Assembly (NCBI GenBank): GCA_910579575.1
Contig: CAJTUM010000004.1
Location: 62,001 to 126,000 of the forward strand
Direction: 5' to 3'
Length of the DNA: 64,000 nucleotides
DNA from: an uncultured Eubacteriales bacterium
Lineage (GTDB): Bacteria > Bacillota > Clostridia > Oscillospirales > Butyricicoccaceae
Shown: piece by piece, positions 35,450 through 44,649 of the stretch
Layout: each line of letters begins with the position of its first letter
How positions within the stretch are numbered: position 1 is the first letter of the stretch
The notes under the pieces: model-generated
Told to the model about the DNA's origin: nothing
Databases searched by the model: none
The model's input: the letters and a program-made list of their open reading frames with translations, nothing else
Position numbers and translations under genes: made by a program

Positions 35450-35938
35450 CTATCCATTTATGTATTGAACCTGAACGCCACATCTGGCAGCATAATCAAT
35501 CGTGTTCTTTGTTCCGCTTTTCTCGCCGTTGAATACTGCGATAACAAGGGCAGAATGGTCTACCATCCATTCGTTTCGTCTCTGATATGCTCCCGCATGA
35601 TAGGCAGGGCATATATACCGAATCAAGTCAGCTTTACCAAGCAGTTCAGCATATCGTTCCTTCCATTCCCTCGACCACCGGCTCTCAAAGCCGTCAAAAG
35701 GCACAGCAGCAATCAAATGCAACTCTGGATTTTCTTCTCTCAACCGGACAACAACTTCGCCAGCCCAAATATCTACACCGTAAGCCATCCCCGTTATGAA
35801 GGTCGTGTACCCAGCCTCTATTGCCTTGACAATGACTTTTTCCAAGTCATGCCTGATTGCGCCCTCTGAGCGAGTGAGTTTCTGTGGCCTATGACCTGTG
35901 AAGCAGCACCGCTTTTTTCGTTTTTCCTTCTCTGTCAT
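35450..35938 (-). CDS. SLOG-family (DUF1273/YpsA-like) nucleotide-binding protein
   Basis: This 162-residue protein has the Rossmann-like SLOG fold: RCCFTGHRPQKL at the start, then TTFITGMAYGVDIWAGEVV and a late VIAVFNGEKSGTKNTIDYA. The family binds nucleotides or their derivatives. Members occur both as housekeeping genes and as sensors in defence loci. Here it lies between the transfer genes and the restriction operon, with an unknown partner gene downstream. Confidence 0.85.
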   Translation of the reverse strand: MTEKEKRKKRCCFTGHRPQKLTRSEGAIRHDLEKVIVKAIEAGYTTFITGMAYGVDIWAGEVVVRLREENPELHLIAAVPFDGFESRWSREWKERYAELLGKADLIRYICPAYHAGAYQRRNEWMVDHSALVIAVFNGEKSGTKNTIDYAARCGVQVQYING

Positions 35939-36074
35939 CTGAAAACCACCTATCGCCTATACCTGTTTCTTATTCAAAGTCATTATATCGTGTATTGTGG
36001 ATTTTAGTCAACAACACACGCTTAATTTTCTCGCCTGTTGTGGATATAATTTAACGAGAAGGCGAGGTGAGAAA

Positions 36075-36410
36075 ATGGCGGATACCGAGCTAAGTCTGAT
36101 AGAAATAGGGAATAGAATCACAGCACGCCGAAAACAGATGGGTCTAACACAAGAAGCTCTTGCTGAAAAGGGTGACATGACCACACAGTTTGTCTCCTAT
36201 GCAGAAGCAGGAAAGAGAGCCATGAGACCCGAGAACCTCTTGAAGATTTCATCTGCTCTCGGTGTCAGTGCCGACTACTTGCTTACCGGAGATATTGTTG
36301 ATAAAGACCTCCTTATCCTCTCCGACAAGATGCGTTCTCTCACACCAGAGCAGCTACGAATTGTTGAAAATGTGATTGACGAATGCAACCGACTTTTCAA
36401 TAACACCTGA
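36075..36410 (+). CDS. XRE-family regulator
   Basis: This protein has 111 residues from the ATG at 36075 (RBS GAGGTGA). The helix-turn-helix is RITARRKQMGLTQEALAEKG with FVSYAEAGKRAMRPENLLKI, and the C-terminus is helical and acidic. It is a lone rightward gene between two leftward blocks. A CTCGCC/GGCGAG inverted repeat flanks its likely TATAAT box near 36053, suggesting self-regulation and possibly control of the divergent SLOG gene. Confidence 0.83.
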   Translation: MADTELSLIEIGNRITARRKQMGLTQEALAEKGDMTTQFVSYAEAGKRAMRPENLLKISSALGVSADYLLTGDIVDKDLLILSDKMRSLTPEQLRIVENVIDECNRLFNNT

Positions 36411-36419
36411 TATGTACTA

Positions 36420-36447
36420 CTGCCACCCTGACGGGTGGCAGTTTTTT
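36420..36447 (+). terminator. Terminator of the XRE gene
   Basis: Perfect 9-base stem CTGCCACCC/GGGTGGCAG with a 4-base loop followed by six T residues. It ends at the stop codon of the convergent CHAP gene. Confidence 0.88.
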
Positions 36448-38440
36448 AGTATTGTGGTACTCCGTAGCCAAAGATCACGCTGGCACCAACCGTATAAGAG
36501 TTAATTCTCACACTGTCGCCGGAGTTGCCCTCCACAGTGTAAACAAGACCGCCTTCGACCTTCTGCACAATGCCTGTGTGGTCTGTTTCACCGTCTCCTT
36601 CCCAATCGAAAAAGATTATCATGCCGGGCGAGGGTTCGGCGGCGTTGTCCATCCACTGCCCTCTGTCCTTGAACCACTGAGAACCAAGGGTGCATCCGGC
36701 GTACTTGGGGATGACCCCTGTGTCAATATAGCCGCACTCGTTGGCACACCAGCTTACAAAGCAGGCACACCACTCAACACGAGAACCAAATCCGTACCAG
36801 CTCCAATAAGGCGCTCCGCCGTAGTTTCCGATCTGGGACAAGGCGACGGTAACAATCTGATCGTCGCTGTAACCAATCCCATAAAGAACAGCCGACCATA
36901 GGGAGTTGTTCTCATCTTGCAGCAACTCGGCAAGGTAGTCCTTCTGCTCCTGCGTAAAACCGTACTGTGCCGCCATCTCATCTACCGTCTTATGGCTTAC
37001 AACGATATAGAGCGTCGTATAGGTTTCCGTTGTCTCGGTTTCAATAATGTTCCCTTCCCCATCGTCTGTCTCCGTTGTAAAGGTGGTGCTGCTCGTCTCT
37101 GTGTGCGACGATATTGAGTTCATCTCCCAGAAGATGTCGGATAAGAGTTGCTTCTTGCTATCGTCCATTGTGGCGACTTCCTGTGGATTATCAGGGTCGG
37201 TATTCACCTTAACCGCATAGACTGCAAGCACCTCTTTCCAAACCGCTCTACTTCCACTCATCTCAAGGGAATCATAGGACACAGCGTTTTTCTCGGCTTC
37301 CAGCCGGGCGTCATAGTCCTCATTGATCTCCTGTACGACCGTCCGCATACTCATACCTGTTCCGGAATCCTCGCCGGAAAAGAATATTCCGAAAATGGAG
37401 CTGACAAGTAGACCTATCATACAAATTACGACAATTACGAGAAGCGCTACCCAGCCACCAGCAATAATTGCACTGACAAGAGCCTTTGTTGCGGCAATAA
37501 TGGCTTTGATGGTCGCAACAGTGACCTTCACAGCAGCTTTCACTCCTTGCGCTGCCGCTTTCGCCGTTGCCTTTGCCGCCTGAGCCGCTTTCTGTGCAGA
37601 CTTGGCGGTAGCCTTAGCCGCTCTCTCCGTTGCTTTCGCAGCTTCTTTCGTGGTCTTAACCGTTGTTTTCGCTGTCCGCTCTGCGGTTTTAATAGATTTC
37701 TTCGTAGTTTTTGCCGCAGCCCGCTGTGTTGTCTTAATGGACTTCTTACCGGCTGACTTTGCAGATTCATTTACCCGCTTTTCTGACCGCTCAACAATGC
37801 GGTGAGATTTGCTTCCAGCAGATTGTGAGCGTATATTGGATTTATCATGCCCCGTTATTCTCTCTGGGAAAACATCGACACTCTTTTCCATATTGTGCCT
37901 CTGCTTTGACCGAATCATCTGCTCGGCTCTTTTCTTTCCCTGCTCATACACACGCTTGGATGGCTCCTCCTGCCTCCCTGAGCGCTGTCTCGTTCCACCC
38001 CTTGGAGATGATGGGCTATACTCTTTACCCCTTGTATGGGTGATTGGTTCAGATGGAGCGTAGTTCTCTGTCTGAACCGCCTGTTCAATCTGAGATTCAC
38101 GGGTTTTTATCCCCTTGCCCTTTTTTGATTGCTCGACTTTTACCGCTTTGAAGTTCTCGACCGCCCGCTTTGCTTCGTGAACATCCTCCTTGACATGAGA
38201 AACACTGTTTCTGCCTATCTTCTGAGCTTGATGTCCTGTCTCATGCGCTACTGTCTCCGCTCCGGCTTCCATACGAGAGGAAGCATATTCCTCCACGCTT
38301 CCCTCTGTGGGATTTGTGGAAGTCTCCGCTTTCTCTTTGGTTTGGATGAATGCCCTACGCATACGGTCAGAGGCAATCGCTGCTCGGTCGAGTTGCTTTA
38401 TCGCGCCTTTTATGGCGTCCTTGGTCTTGATTTTCCCCAT
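36446..38440 (-). CDS. VirB1-like CHAP/NlpC cell-wall hydrolase of the transfer apparatus
   Basis: The protein has 664 residues. About 310 residues are charged and repetitive, with dense Lys/Ala/Thr repeats around 215 to 310. One membrane segment follows (WVALLVIVVICMIGLLVSS). The outside part ends in a CHAP amidase domain with the catalytic Cys in VEWCACFVSWCANECG and His in DHTGIVQKVEG. It opens peptidoglycan for the mating channel. It is last in the transfer operon (44 bases after VirB4). Confidence 0.9.
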   Translation of the reverse strand: MGKIKTKDAIKGAIKQLDRAAIASDRMRRAFIQTKEKAETSTNPTEGSVEEYASSRMEAGAETVAHETGHQAQKIGRNSVSHVKEDVHEAKRAVENFKAVKVEQSKKGKGIKTRESQIEQAVQTENYAPSEPITHTRGKEYSPSSPRGGTRQRSGRQEEPSKRVYEQGKKRAEQMIRSKQRHNMEKSVDVFPERITGHDKSNIRSQSAGSKSHRIVERSEKRVNESAKSAGKKSIKTTQRAAAKTTKKSIKTAERTAKTTVKTTKEAAKATERAAKATAKSAQKAAQAAKATAKAAAQGVKAAVKVTVATIKAIIAATKALVSAIIAGGWVALLVIVVICMIGLLVSSIFGIFFSGEDSGTGMSMRTVVQEINEDYDARLEAEKNAVSYDSLEMSGSRAVWKEVLAVYAVKVNTDPDNPQEVATMDDSKKQLLSDIFWEMNSISSHTETSSTTFTTETDDGEGNIIETETTETYTTLYIVVSHKTVDEMAAQYGFTQEQKDYLAELLQDENNSLWSAVLYGIGYSDDQIVTVALSQIGNYGGAPYWSWYGFGSRVEWCACFVSWCANECGYIDTGVIPKYAGCTLGSQWFKDRGQWMDNAAEPSPGMIIFFDWEGDGETDHTGIVQKVEGGLVYTVEGNSGDSVRINSYTVGASVIFGYGVPQY

Positions 38441-38483
38441 TGAAGCCCTCCTTTCTCATTGACAGATAAAGGCAAAGCGAGGG

Positions 38484-40817
38484 TTATGCCCCCTCGCCCG
38501 GCTTTGTTGTCATAAGCTGATAAAGTTTGGTGTTTCTGGGGAACTTGTTTGCAAAGGGCACCAGCGAACTGCCTACCTTGATAAGCCCATGGCCGGCTTC
38601 CACATTGGTGATATAGCTCATCTGAAGGTCGGAGATATTCAGCAGCTTCGCCAGCTCCAGCCTGTCTGTGGACGCCTGATTGAGCATAATGATAAACTCA
38701 GAGTTCGCCAGCATAGTGCGGGCGGTGTGGCTCTGGAGCAGATCGTCCACATTCTGCGTAATGCCGGTGGCATAAGCGCCGTACTTTCTCACACGCTTCC
38801 AGAGAGTGAACAGGAAGTTGGCGCTGTACTCATGCTGGAACAGCAGATAAATCTCGTCGATGAAGATATAGGTGTTCTTGCCCTTGGCTCTGTTCTGGGT
38901 AATGCGGTTCAGGATAGAATCCAGCACTACCAGCATACCGATGGGCATGAGCTGCTTGCCAAGGTCAAGAATGTCATAGCAAATCAGCCGATTATCGGTG
39001 TCCACATTGGTCTCTTTCGCAAAGGTGTTCAGAGAGCCGTTGGTGAACAGCTCAATGGCAAGGGCAATCTCCTGTGCCTCCGGCTCGTCCTGCTTGAGCA
39101 GCTCCTGCCGGAAGTCCTGCAAAGTCGGAGCCTTACCCTCATAATTGTTTTGCTGATACCCTCGGTACACAGAAGCGGTGCAGCGGTCGATAATGGACTT
39201 TTGCTTTGCGCCGAGGTTGCTGCCGCCGATGAGTTGCTCACACAGGGACATGATGAACTCAGATTTCAGGATAACAGGGTTTGCCCCGTCGCCGTAGTCC
39301 TTATTCATATCCATAGCGTTAATGTGGCTGGGAGAGGTTGCGGAGATATTGATGATCTCGCCGCCCATAGCGTTTACAAGGGGCGAATACTCTCGCTCAG
39401 GGTCGATAATGATGATGTCAGCGTTGCTGGCAAGCACCTGATTGATGATCTCCCCCTTAGCGGCAAAGGACTTGCCGCCACCGGAAACGCCCAGAATAAA
39501 GGCGTTTCCGTTCAAAAGCTGCTTGCGGTCAGCAATAATCATATTCTTGCTGATGACATTTTGACCGTAGTAAATACCGTTTTCGTGGTAGATGTCCTGC
39601 ACCCGAAACGGGATAAAAACCGCAAGGCTCTCCGTTGTCAGCGTTCTGAAAGCGTCCACCTTGCGGACGCCAAAGGGCATGACCGTATTCAGCCCGTCCA
39701 TCTGCTGGAACTTCAAGACACCAAACTGGCAGAGGTGCTTTCTGGCGGTAGTAAGCAGCGCTTCGGTGTCGTTGTCGAGCTGCTCTTTGGTGTCCGCCGT
39801 GTGAACCATCGTCAGGACGGCAAACATCATGCGCTGGTCTCTGGTGGTCAGATCGTCCAGAAACTCCTTCATTTCCCGCTTCTGTTGCTCCATGTCGTAG
39901 GGCACAGTGGCGGAGAAATTGTTATTCTGATTCTGTTTGCGCTGCCAGTTGGTGATGTTGGTCTCAACGCCCAGCAAGCGGTTCTCCGCCTCCTTAACCG
40001 CTTCGTCAGTGGGAACCGGCACCACATCAATGCTCATCATCAGATTGCGGTTCATGTCGGTCAGCTCTGTCACCATGCTGTCCTTGATATAGGACGCATA
40101 CTCACGCAGAAACAGCACCCTGCCATAACGATCTCCCAGCTTGAAATAGTCCTTCTCGAACTCCATCGTATCAGGGCAGATGAAATCCTTGAAGCTGTGA
40201 CCCTTCTGGCGAGTCTCCTTCAGGTCAAAGCGGAAGTTGGTTTCTTCTCCCACACGATAGAAGTCGTGAAAAATGCGGAGCCTTTCTTCAGTCTCCAGCT
40301 CCACGCACTTGCTGCCCAGCCGCCCAAAGTGAGCAATCAGGTCTGCACCCACTCGTGCAAAATAGGTTCTCGCATCCTCTACCGACTTCTTATTGACCGA
40401 GATCGTCATATACTTGTCCTGCACGATGGAATTAGCGCCAGTCGCCTTTTCCAAGAGCATTTTGTTATACTCTTCTCGGTACTCGTCCAACTCGTCGCCC
40501 TTCAGGGGAATAAGAATGGTTTTCTCAAAGTCCAGCCGGTTCAGGCGGCGGTTGTTGATGGTGATTTTGGTTGTAGCGCCGCTGTCAAGGGAGTTGAGAA
40601 GCTCAGAGTATTCGAGGAACATCGCTTCCTTATCCTCCCGACTGGCAACAGCATAATTGATGTCTGAGAACTTAAAGGTTTTAGAGAACTTGTCCCTGCC
40701 CACCTGAAAGATACCATCATCGTAGATGGCGGTGATGGGGATCACATCCTGAACGCCCCTCGGTACAACAAACTTTTCTTTATCCTGCTTAAACAGGTTG
40801 GATAATGTCTTAATCAT
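38484..40817 (-). CDS. VirB4-like conjugation ATPase
   Basis: This 777-residue ATPase powers the type IV secretion channel. Walker A is LGVSGGGKSFAAK near residue 445, with IIIIDPEREYSPLVNAMGGE just after and the Walker B-type TYIFIDEIYLLFQ near residue 645. The N-terminal 400 residues match the VirB4/TraC-type domain. It is complete, and its start overlaps the PrgI gene end by 8 bases. The long plus-strand frame over it is a shadow. Confidence 0.95.
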   Translation of the reverse strand: MIKTLSNLFKQDKEKFVVPRGVQDVIPITAIYDDGIFQVGRDKFSKTFKFSDINYAVASREDKEAMFLEYSELLNSLDSGATTKITINNRRLNRLDFEKTILIPLKGDELDEYREEYNKMLLEKATGANSIVQDKYMTISVNKKSVEDARTYFARVGADLIAHFGRLGSKCVELETEERLRIFHDFYRVGEETNFRFDLKETRQKGHSFKDFICPDTMEFEKDYFKLGDRYGRVLFLREYASYIKDSMVTELTDMNRNLMMSIDVVPVPTDEAVKEAENRLLGVETNITNWQRKQNQNNNFSATVPYDMEQQKREMKEFLDDLTTRDQRMMFAVLTMVHTADTKEQLDNDTEALLTTARKHLCQFGVLKFQQMDGLNTVMPFGVRKVDAFRTLTTESLAVFIPFRVQDIYHENGIYYGQNVISKNMIIADRKQLLNGNAFILGVSGGGKSFAAKGEIINQVLASNADIIIIDPEREYSPLVNAMGGEIINISATSPSHINAMDMNKDYGDGANPVILKSEFIMSLCEQLIGGSNLGAKQKSIIDRCTASVYRGYQQNNYEGKAPTLQDFRQELLKQDEPEAQEIALAIELFTNGSLNTFAKETNVDTDNRLICYDILDLGKQLMPIGMLVVLDSILNRITQNRAKGKNTYIFIDEIYLLFQHEYSANFLFTLWKRVRKYGAYATGITQNVDDLLQSHTARTMLANSEFIIMLNQASTDRLELAKLLNISDLQMSYITNVEAGHGLIKVGSSLVPFANKFPRNTKLYQLMTTKPGEGA

Positions 40818-41175
40818 TCGACTTCATAGCCTCCTTTGTCTTTTTCTCCATGCTGGGCTTCATCAGCTCATAGTAGGTGTTGGTCGCTCGGAAGGTCAGC
40901 TTCTTCGGCATAATGAACTCGGATTTCACCCAAGTGCAAATAAACTTCTCCGCCGTCATGCCGTTATACTTCAAGAACCCAAGTGCCGCAAAGGGTGCTG
41001 CGCCCAAAATGCAAACCCACGATACCGTTTCCGTCCCAAGATGGGGTTTCAACAGAAAATAGAGTCCGACAGCCACCACACAAGCACAGGCAGAAAAAAT
41101 GAACTGTCGCAGAGACAGTCCGAAAAACATGGATTCGGTGTAGTTGCGAATCTCTCGATTAATCTTTACTTCCAT
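40810..41175 (-). CDS. PrgI-family membrane protein
   Basis: This protein has 121 residues from the ATG at 41175 (AAAGGAG upstream; the longer frame has no ribosome site). MEVKINREIRNYTESMFFGL and two hydrophobic segments (QFIFSACACVVAVGLYFLL, WVCILGAAPFAALGFL) are the standard PrgI layout. It is an inner-membrane channel component found immediately before VirB4. Confidence 0.92.
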   Translation of the reverse strand: MEVKINREIRNYTESMFFGLSLRQFIFSACACVVAVGLYFLLKPHLGTETVSWVCILGAAPFAALGFLKYNGMTAEKFICTWVKSEFIMPKKLTFRATNTYYELMKPSMEKKTKEAMKSND

Positions 41176-41341
41176 TTTCGCTCCTTTCTCGGAGGGCAGC
41201 TTCACGAAGTTCCGCCTTGCAGACACATTCATCAGCAAGGCAGTTTATCTCGCCTTTTCGTTGCCCCCCGTAGTAAAGACAATATTTGCAGTCACAGTCG
41301 GCAAGCGTGTAGCCCTGCCACCTGTTGTAGATTCTCTTCAT
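41159..41341 (-). CDS. Small cysteine-rich protein in the transfer operon
   Basis: This protein has 60 residues from the ATG at 41341, with seven cysteines in about 30 residues (DCDCKYCLYYGG, then INCLADECVCKAEL). Function unknown. Similar cysteine-rich small genes sit between the TrbL-like and PrgI genes in related elements. The end overlaps the PrgI start by 17 bases. Confidence 0.6.
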   Translation of the reverse strand: MKRIYNRWQGYTLADCDCKYCLYYGGQRKGEINCLADECVCKAELREAALRERSENGSKD

Positions 41342-41351
41342 GGCGCACACC

Positions 41352-42188
41352 TTACAGTCCCATCATCTCACGAATAATCCGGTCTGCCATTTTCACGCTT
41401 CCAACCAGCACGAGCATATTAAAAACCAGCTCTCCGATATAAGACCATACCTGCGTGACAGCCGCTGCGTCAGGATTCACGACGGGCGGCGACGAAGCAA
41501 ACAGAGAGAAGATGATACACGCCAAAACAATAACCGCACCTTCAAGGCATACCGCACAATAGCTCTTGATGAACGACTTGCCCACATTCTGCGAGGGTTC
41601 TCCCGCAAATGTTGAAAGTGGAATTGGGGCTAACGCCGTATACATATAGAGCTTAAAAAAGCGGCCATACACAGTCATAATCAGGATAAATGACAACACT
41701 GTGATGAACAGCCCGCCGATGAGCGTCACCGCCCATAAGGGGATAGATTCAAAGAAGCCGCAGTCCTCGATGGTAGTAATCATCTCCAGTGGGAGAACCG
41801 TCTGCGAGGCAGAGCTAAATCCAGCCGCCGTCATAATGGTCGAGATGGTTCCCTGCACAATGTTGAACAGCGCCAGCATTAGTTCCATGCCATAGGTGAT
41901 AGCCCCTTTTGCAATAGCAAAGCGCACAAAGAGCTTCAGAGCGTGCTCCGGTTTTTTCACATCTGTATAGCTGCCGCAGGTCTTAACCATACCTACGACG
42001 AAAAACAGGACAAGCAGGGCAAGCCCGATTGCCTGAACCGCTCCGTTAATGTTCACGATGACGCTCCATATCCCGCCGCCCTTGAATTCCTGTGGGGTCG
42101 TTGTTATGAGCGTCCAGATTTCAGCCAGCTTGTCATTCCATGTCTCAAGGGCATTTTCAATGTTTTGAACAACCCAGTTATCACTCAA
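41352..42188 (-). CDS. TrbL/VirB6-like multi-pass channel protein
   Basis: This protein has 278 residues from a TTG at 42188 that lies 8 bases after GGAGG; the in-frame GTG at 42197 touches that site. It has five or six hydrophobic segments, including AIGLALLVLFFVVGMVKTCG and LWAVTLIGGLFITVLSFILI. It probably forms the membrane part of the conjugation channel, between the Maff2 and PrgI genes as in Tn1549-like elements. Confidence 0.82.
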   Translation of the reverse strand: MSDNWVVQNIENALETWNDKLAEIWTLITTTPQEFKGGGIWSVIVNINGAVQAIGLALLVLFFVVGMVKTCGSYTDVKKPEHALKLFVRFAIAKGAITYGMELMLALFNIVQGTISTIMTAAGFSSASQTVLPLEMITTIEDCGFFESIPLWAVTLIGGLFITVLSFILIMTVYGRFFKLYMYTALAPIPLSTFAGEPSQNVGKSFIKSYCAVCLEGAVIVLACIIFSLFASSPPVVNPDAAAVTQVWSYIGELVFNMLVLVGSVKMADRIIREMMGL

Positions 42189-42278
42189 TCTTCGCACCTC
42201 CTCCTATAAACGAAAAAATGGGGTGTTCCTCGCTGGGAACACCCCATCCTGAGTGTTTCGATTTTGGATTTGAGTGTA

Positions 42279-42641
42279 TCAGCCGACGATCAGGGTCAAA
42301 ATCTCCTTTGCAAAGGTGATGATAACGCCGCCGGCAAGGGTCAGAAAGCCGTTAGCCCGCTGAGAGGGGTCGTGAGATTTCAGGGACAAGCCCACCTGCA
42401 CAATGCCGAAGCCCAGCAGGATCATACCTACCGCTCGAATCAAGCCGAAAATGAAATCGGACAGATTGTTGATAACGGTCAGAGGGTCGCCCGCCGCATA
42501 AGCCGGAGCAGCCATGCTCACTGCCATAGTGAGGGCAAGCACCAAAGCGCAGTAGGTGCGGTAGCCTTTGCCAACCTTGCCCTTCATGGGCAGCTTGGTG
42601 GTCTCCTTATTGGCGTTCTTGTTCTTGTAAATAATTTTCAT
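42279..42641 (-). CDS. Maff2-family small membrane protein
   Basis: This protein has 120 residues from the ATG at 42641 (GGAGG 8 bases upstream). Signal-like segment LALTMAVSMAAPAYAAGD is followed by two hydrophobic helices (FGLIRAVGMILLGFGIVQVG and a Gly-rich C-terminal one), the form of Maff2 proteins of Clostridial conjugative elements. It may be a pilin-like or VirB2-like subunit, by inference. Confidence 0.85.
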   Translation of the reverse strand: MKIIYKNKNANKETTKLPMKGKVGKGYRTYCALVLALTMAVSMAAPAYAAGDPLTVINNLSDFIFGLIRAVGMILLGFGIVQVGLSLKSHDPSQRANGFLTLAGGVIITFAKEILTLIVG

Positions 42642-42656
42642 TGATATTTCCTCCAT

Positions 42657-44447
42657 TCATTGATTGTCTGCTTCAAAGTCCTCATCGGACAGAAGCTCGT
42701 AGTTTGTTTCAGTGAGTTCCATCTCAGGGACAAGCTCAGGGTCGAGCCAATCCACAAGGATGGTCGCAACATCGGACTTCACAGTGCCATGCCGGTAGAT
42801 CTCCCCGTCACCGTCGGCAGTCAGCTTCACATCAGGATGTTTCAAGATATCATACTTGAAATCCATAACAGGGCGCTCCCCTCGGATAAAGAGGATTGCA
42901 TACTGATTGTCCAGCATACGCACTTCATCAGGGGTCCAAAGTTCTCGACCGCTGATCTGGTAGTTGGTGGAATAGTTGCCGCTCCGCCCCGAACTCTTAC
43001 CAAAGGTGTTCGTGTCAATCGTTTCCTTGCCCAGCAGCTCCGACACATATTTGTGCGTTGATTGCTCGTTGCCACCCAAATAGAGAAACTCATCGCAGTT
43101 ACCCACGATGGACTCCCACTGTTTTTCAAACAGTGCCTTGAGCTGCGCCAGATTTTGCAGGATAATCGAAACCGATACCCCTCTGGAACGCATGACGGAT
43201 AGAATCTTGTCAAAGTCATCGGGTAGCGAGACATTCGCAAACTCGTCCATCAGGAAATGAACCGGCATCGGCAGCGAACCGCCATGCACATGGTCAGCGG
43301 AATAGAATAATTGCTGGAATAGCTGGGTGTATAGGATTGACACAAGAAAATTGAAGCTGGAATCGTTGTCAGGAATCAAGGCAAACAGCGCAACTTTTTT
43401 CTCACCCATCGAGGGCAAGTCCAGCTCGTCCGTCTGCGTCATCGACGCAAGGCTTTCCAGATTGAACTTCTCCAGCCTTGCCGCAAGGGTGATCTGGATC
43501 GACTGAATGGTCTTAGCGCTGCCGGAGTGGTAGTTGTGATAATACTTCACAGCGATATGGTCTGGATTGTCCATCTCCAAATCGGAAAACAGATTGTCCA
43601 GCGGTGAAGGCCGGTTGTCCTCCTCGTCCTCAATAGCGCCCGCCCTGAGCATTTCCATCACCATCGGGAAGTTCTGTTCCTCCGGTGGCGCTTCATAGCG
43701 CAGATAGAATATCAGCGCAAGCAGCAGCATGGAAGCCGCCGTATCCCAAAAGGGGTCTTGCGCCTGTGAGCCTTTCGGCGTGGTGCTTTTGAACAGATTG
43801 GTCACAAGTCGCTGCACATCATTGTCGCTCTGCAAATAGACAAAGGGATTGTAGCAATGGCTCTTTTCCATAGAGATCAGGTCAAGGACTCGGATTTCAT
43901 ATCCTTTCGCTTTTAGCAGCCCTCCTGTATCCCGCAGGATTTCTCCCTTTGGATCGAGGATAACAAATGATGTGTTTGCCTGCATGAGATTGGGCTTGCA
44001 ATAAAATCTCGTCTTACCGGCACCGCTGCCGCCGCACACCAGCGTGTTCAGATTGCGACGGTGTTTCTTGGCATTCAAGCCAATCTTCACATTCTGGGTC
44101 ATCAGCTTGTTTTGCTGGGGCGGCGATTGCTGATACTTCCTGCTTATCGCCCTTGCGTCCCCCCACTTAGCGGAACCGTGTTCTTCCCTGCGCCGGTAAT
44201 TCCGTCGTGTAGAAAAATAAATCCCGATACCCATTCCGTAGCTCAGGAGCAAGACGAGGACAGTCCGCAGACTGTCCTCGCACAGCTCAATTTGAAACGG
44301 GTTGTTAAACACTGTCGCCAGTTTGGGAAGAATCTCTGGAAGCCCGCCTGAGACAGAGGGCGCAATCAGAAGCGCAGCCCACACAACAGGAATCACACCG
44401 ACGATGGAAAGGATAATGGCGCTCTGCCGGTCATTATCTCTCGTCAT
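42657..44447 (-). CDS. VirD4-type coupling protein
   Basis: This protein has 596 residues from the ATG at 44447. Two N-terminal membrane segments are followed by Walker A VCGGSGAGKTRFY, FVILDPKGEILRD, and the Walker B region HFLMDEFANVSLP. It recruits the relaxase-DNA complex to the channel. The start overlaps the preceding small gene by 14 bases. The order VirD4, Maff2, TrbL, PrgI, VirB4, CHAP is the standard Gram-positive module. Confidence 0.95.
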   Translation of the reverse strand: MTRDNDRQSAIILSIVGVIPVVWAALLIAPSVSGGLPEILPKLATVFNNPFQIELCEDSLRTVLVLLLSYGMGIGIYFSTRRNYRRREEHGSAKWGDARAISRKYQQSPPQQNKLMTQNVKIGLNAKKHRRNLNTLVCGGSGAGKTRFYCKPNLMQANTSFVILDPKGEILRDTGGLLKAKGYEIRVLDLISMEKSHCYNPFVYLQSDNDVQRLVTNLFKSTTPKGSQAQDPFWDTAASMLLLALIFYLRYEAPPEEQNFPMVMEMLRAGAIEDEEDNRPSPLDNLFSDLEMDNPDHIAVKYYHNYHSGSAKTIQSIQITLAARLEKFNLESLASMTQTDELDLPSMGEKKVALFALIPDNDSSFNFLVSILYTQLFQQLFYSADHVHGGSLPMPVHFLMDEFANVSLPDDFDKILSVMRSRGVSVSIILQNLAQLKALFEKQWESIVGNCDEFLYLGGNEQSTHKYVSELLGKETIDTNTFGKSSGRSGNYSTNYQISGRELWTPDEVRMLDNQYAILFIRGERPVMDFKYDILKHPDVKLTADGDGEIYRHGTVKSDVATILVDWLDPELVPEMELTETNYELLSDEDFEADNQ

Positions 44448-44637
44448 AGCTTCGCCTGTCTTTCTCAATCACTCGGAACTTTTTGCTGGGGGCATTGCCG
44501 ATCTTGATAATAAGTTCGTCAACAGCGTCGGTGGACTTACCCTCGCTCCGAAGCTCGGTTTTCTTGTCGTTCAGAGACCGAATGACAACCCCATGCTCGT
44601 AATCGTCCAGAGCGACAAAATACTGTCTCTCTTTCAT
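44434..44637 (-). CDS. Small conserved transfer-operon protein
   Basis: Not recognised by function. 67 charged residues, beginning MKERQYFVALDDYEHGVVIR. Genes of this size recur directly before VirD4 in related elements. It lies 12 bases after the ArdC-like gene and overlaps VirD4. Confidence 0.65.
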   Translation of the reverse strand: MKERQYFVALDDYEHGVVIRSLNDKKTELRSEGKSTDAVDELIIKIGNAPSKKFRVIEKDRRSYDER

Positions 44638-44649
44638 CGACTGCCCTCC

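Noticed and set aside
37540..37770. Arg/Lys-rich small frames inside the CHAP gene
   Set aside because: They are alternative-frame readings of its Lys/Ala/Thr repeat region.
38589..40667. A 692-codon plus-strand open frame
   Set aside because: It lies opposite the VirB4 gene, whose Walker motifs and family length are clear. The plus-strand product is low in recognisable motifs.
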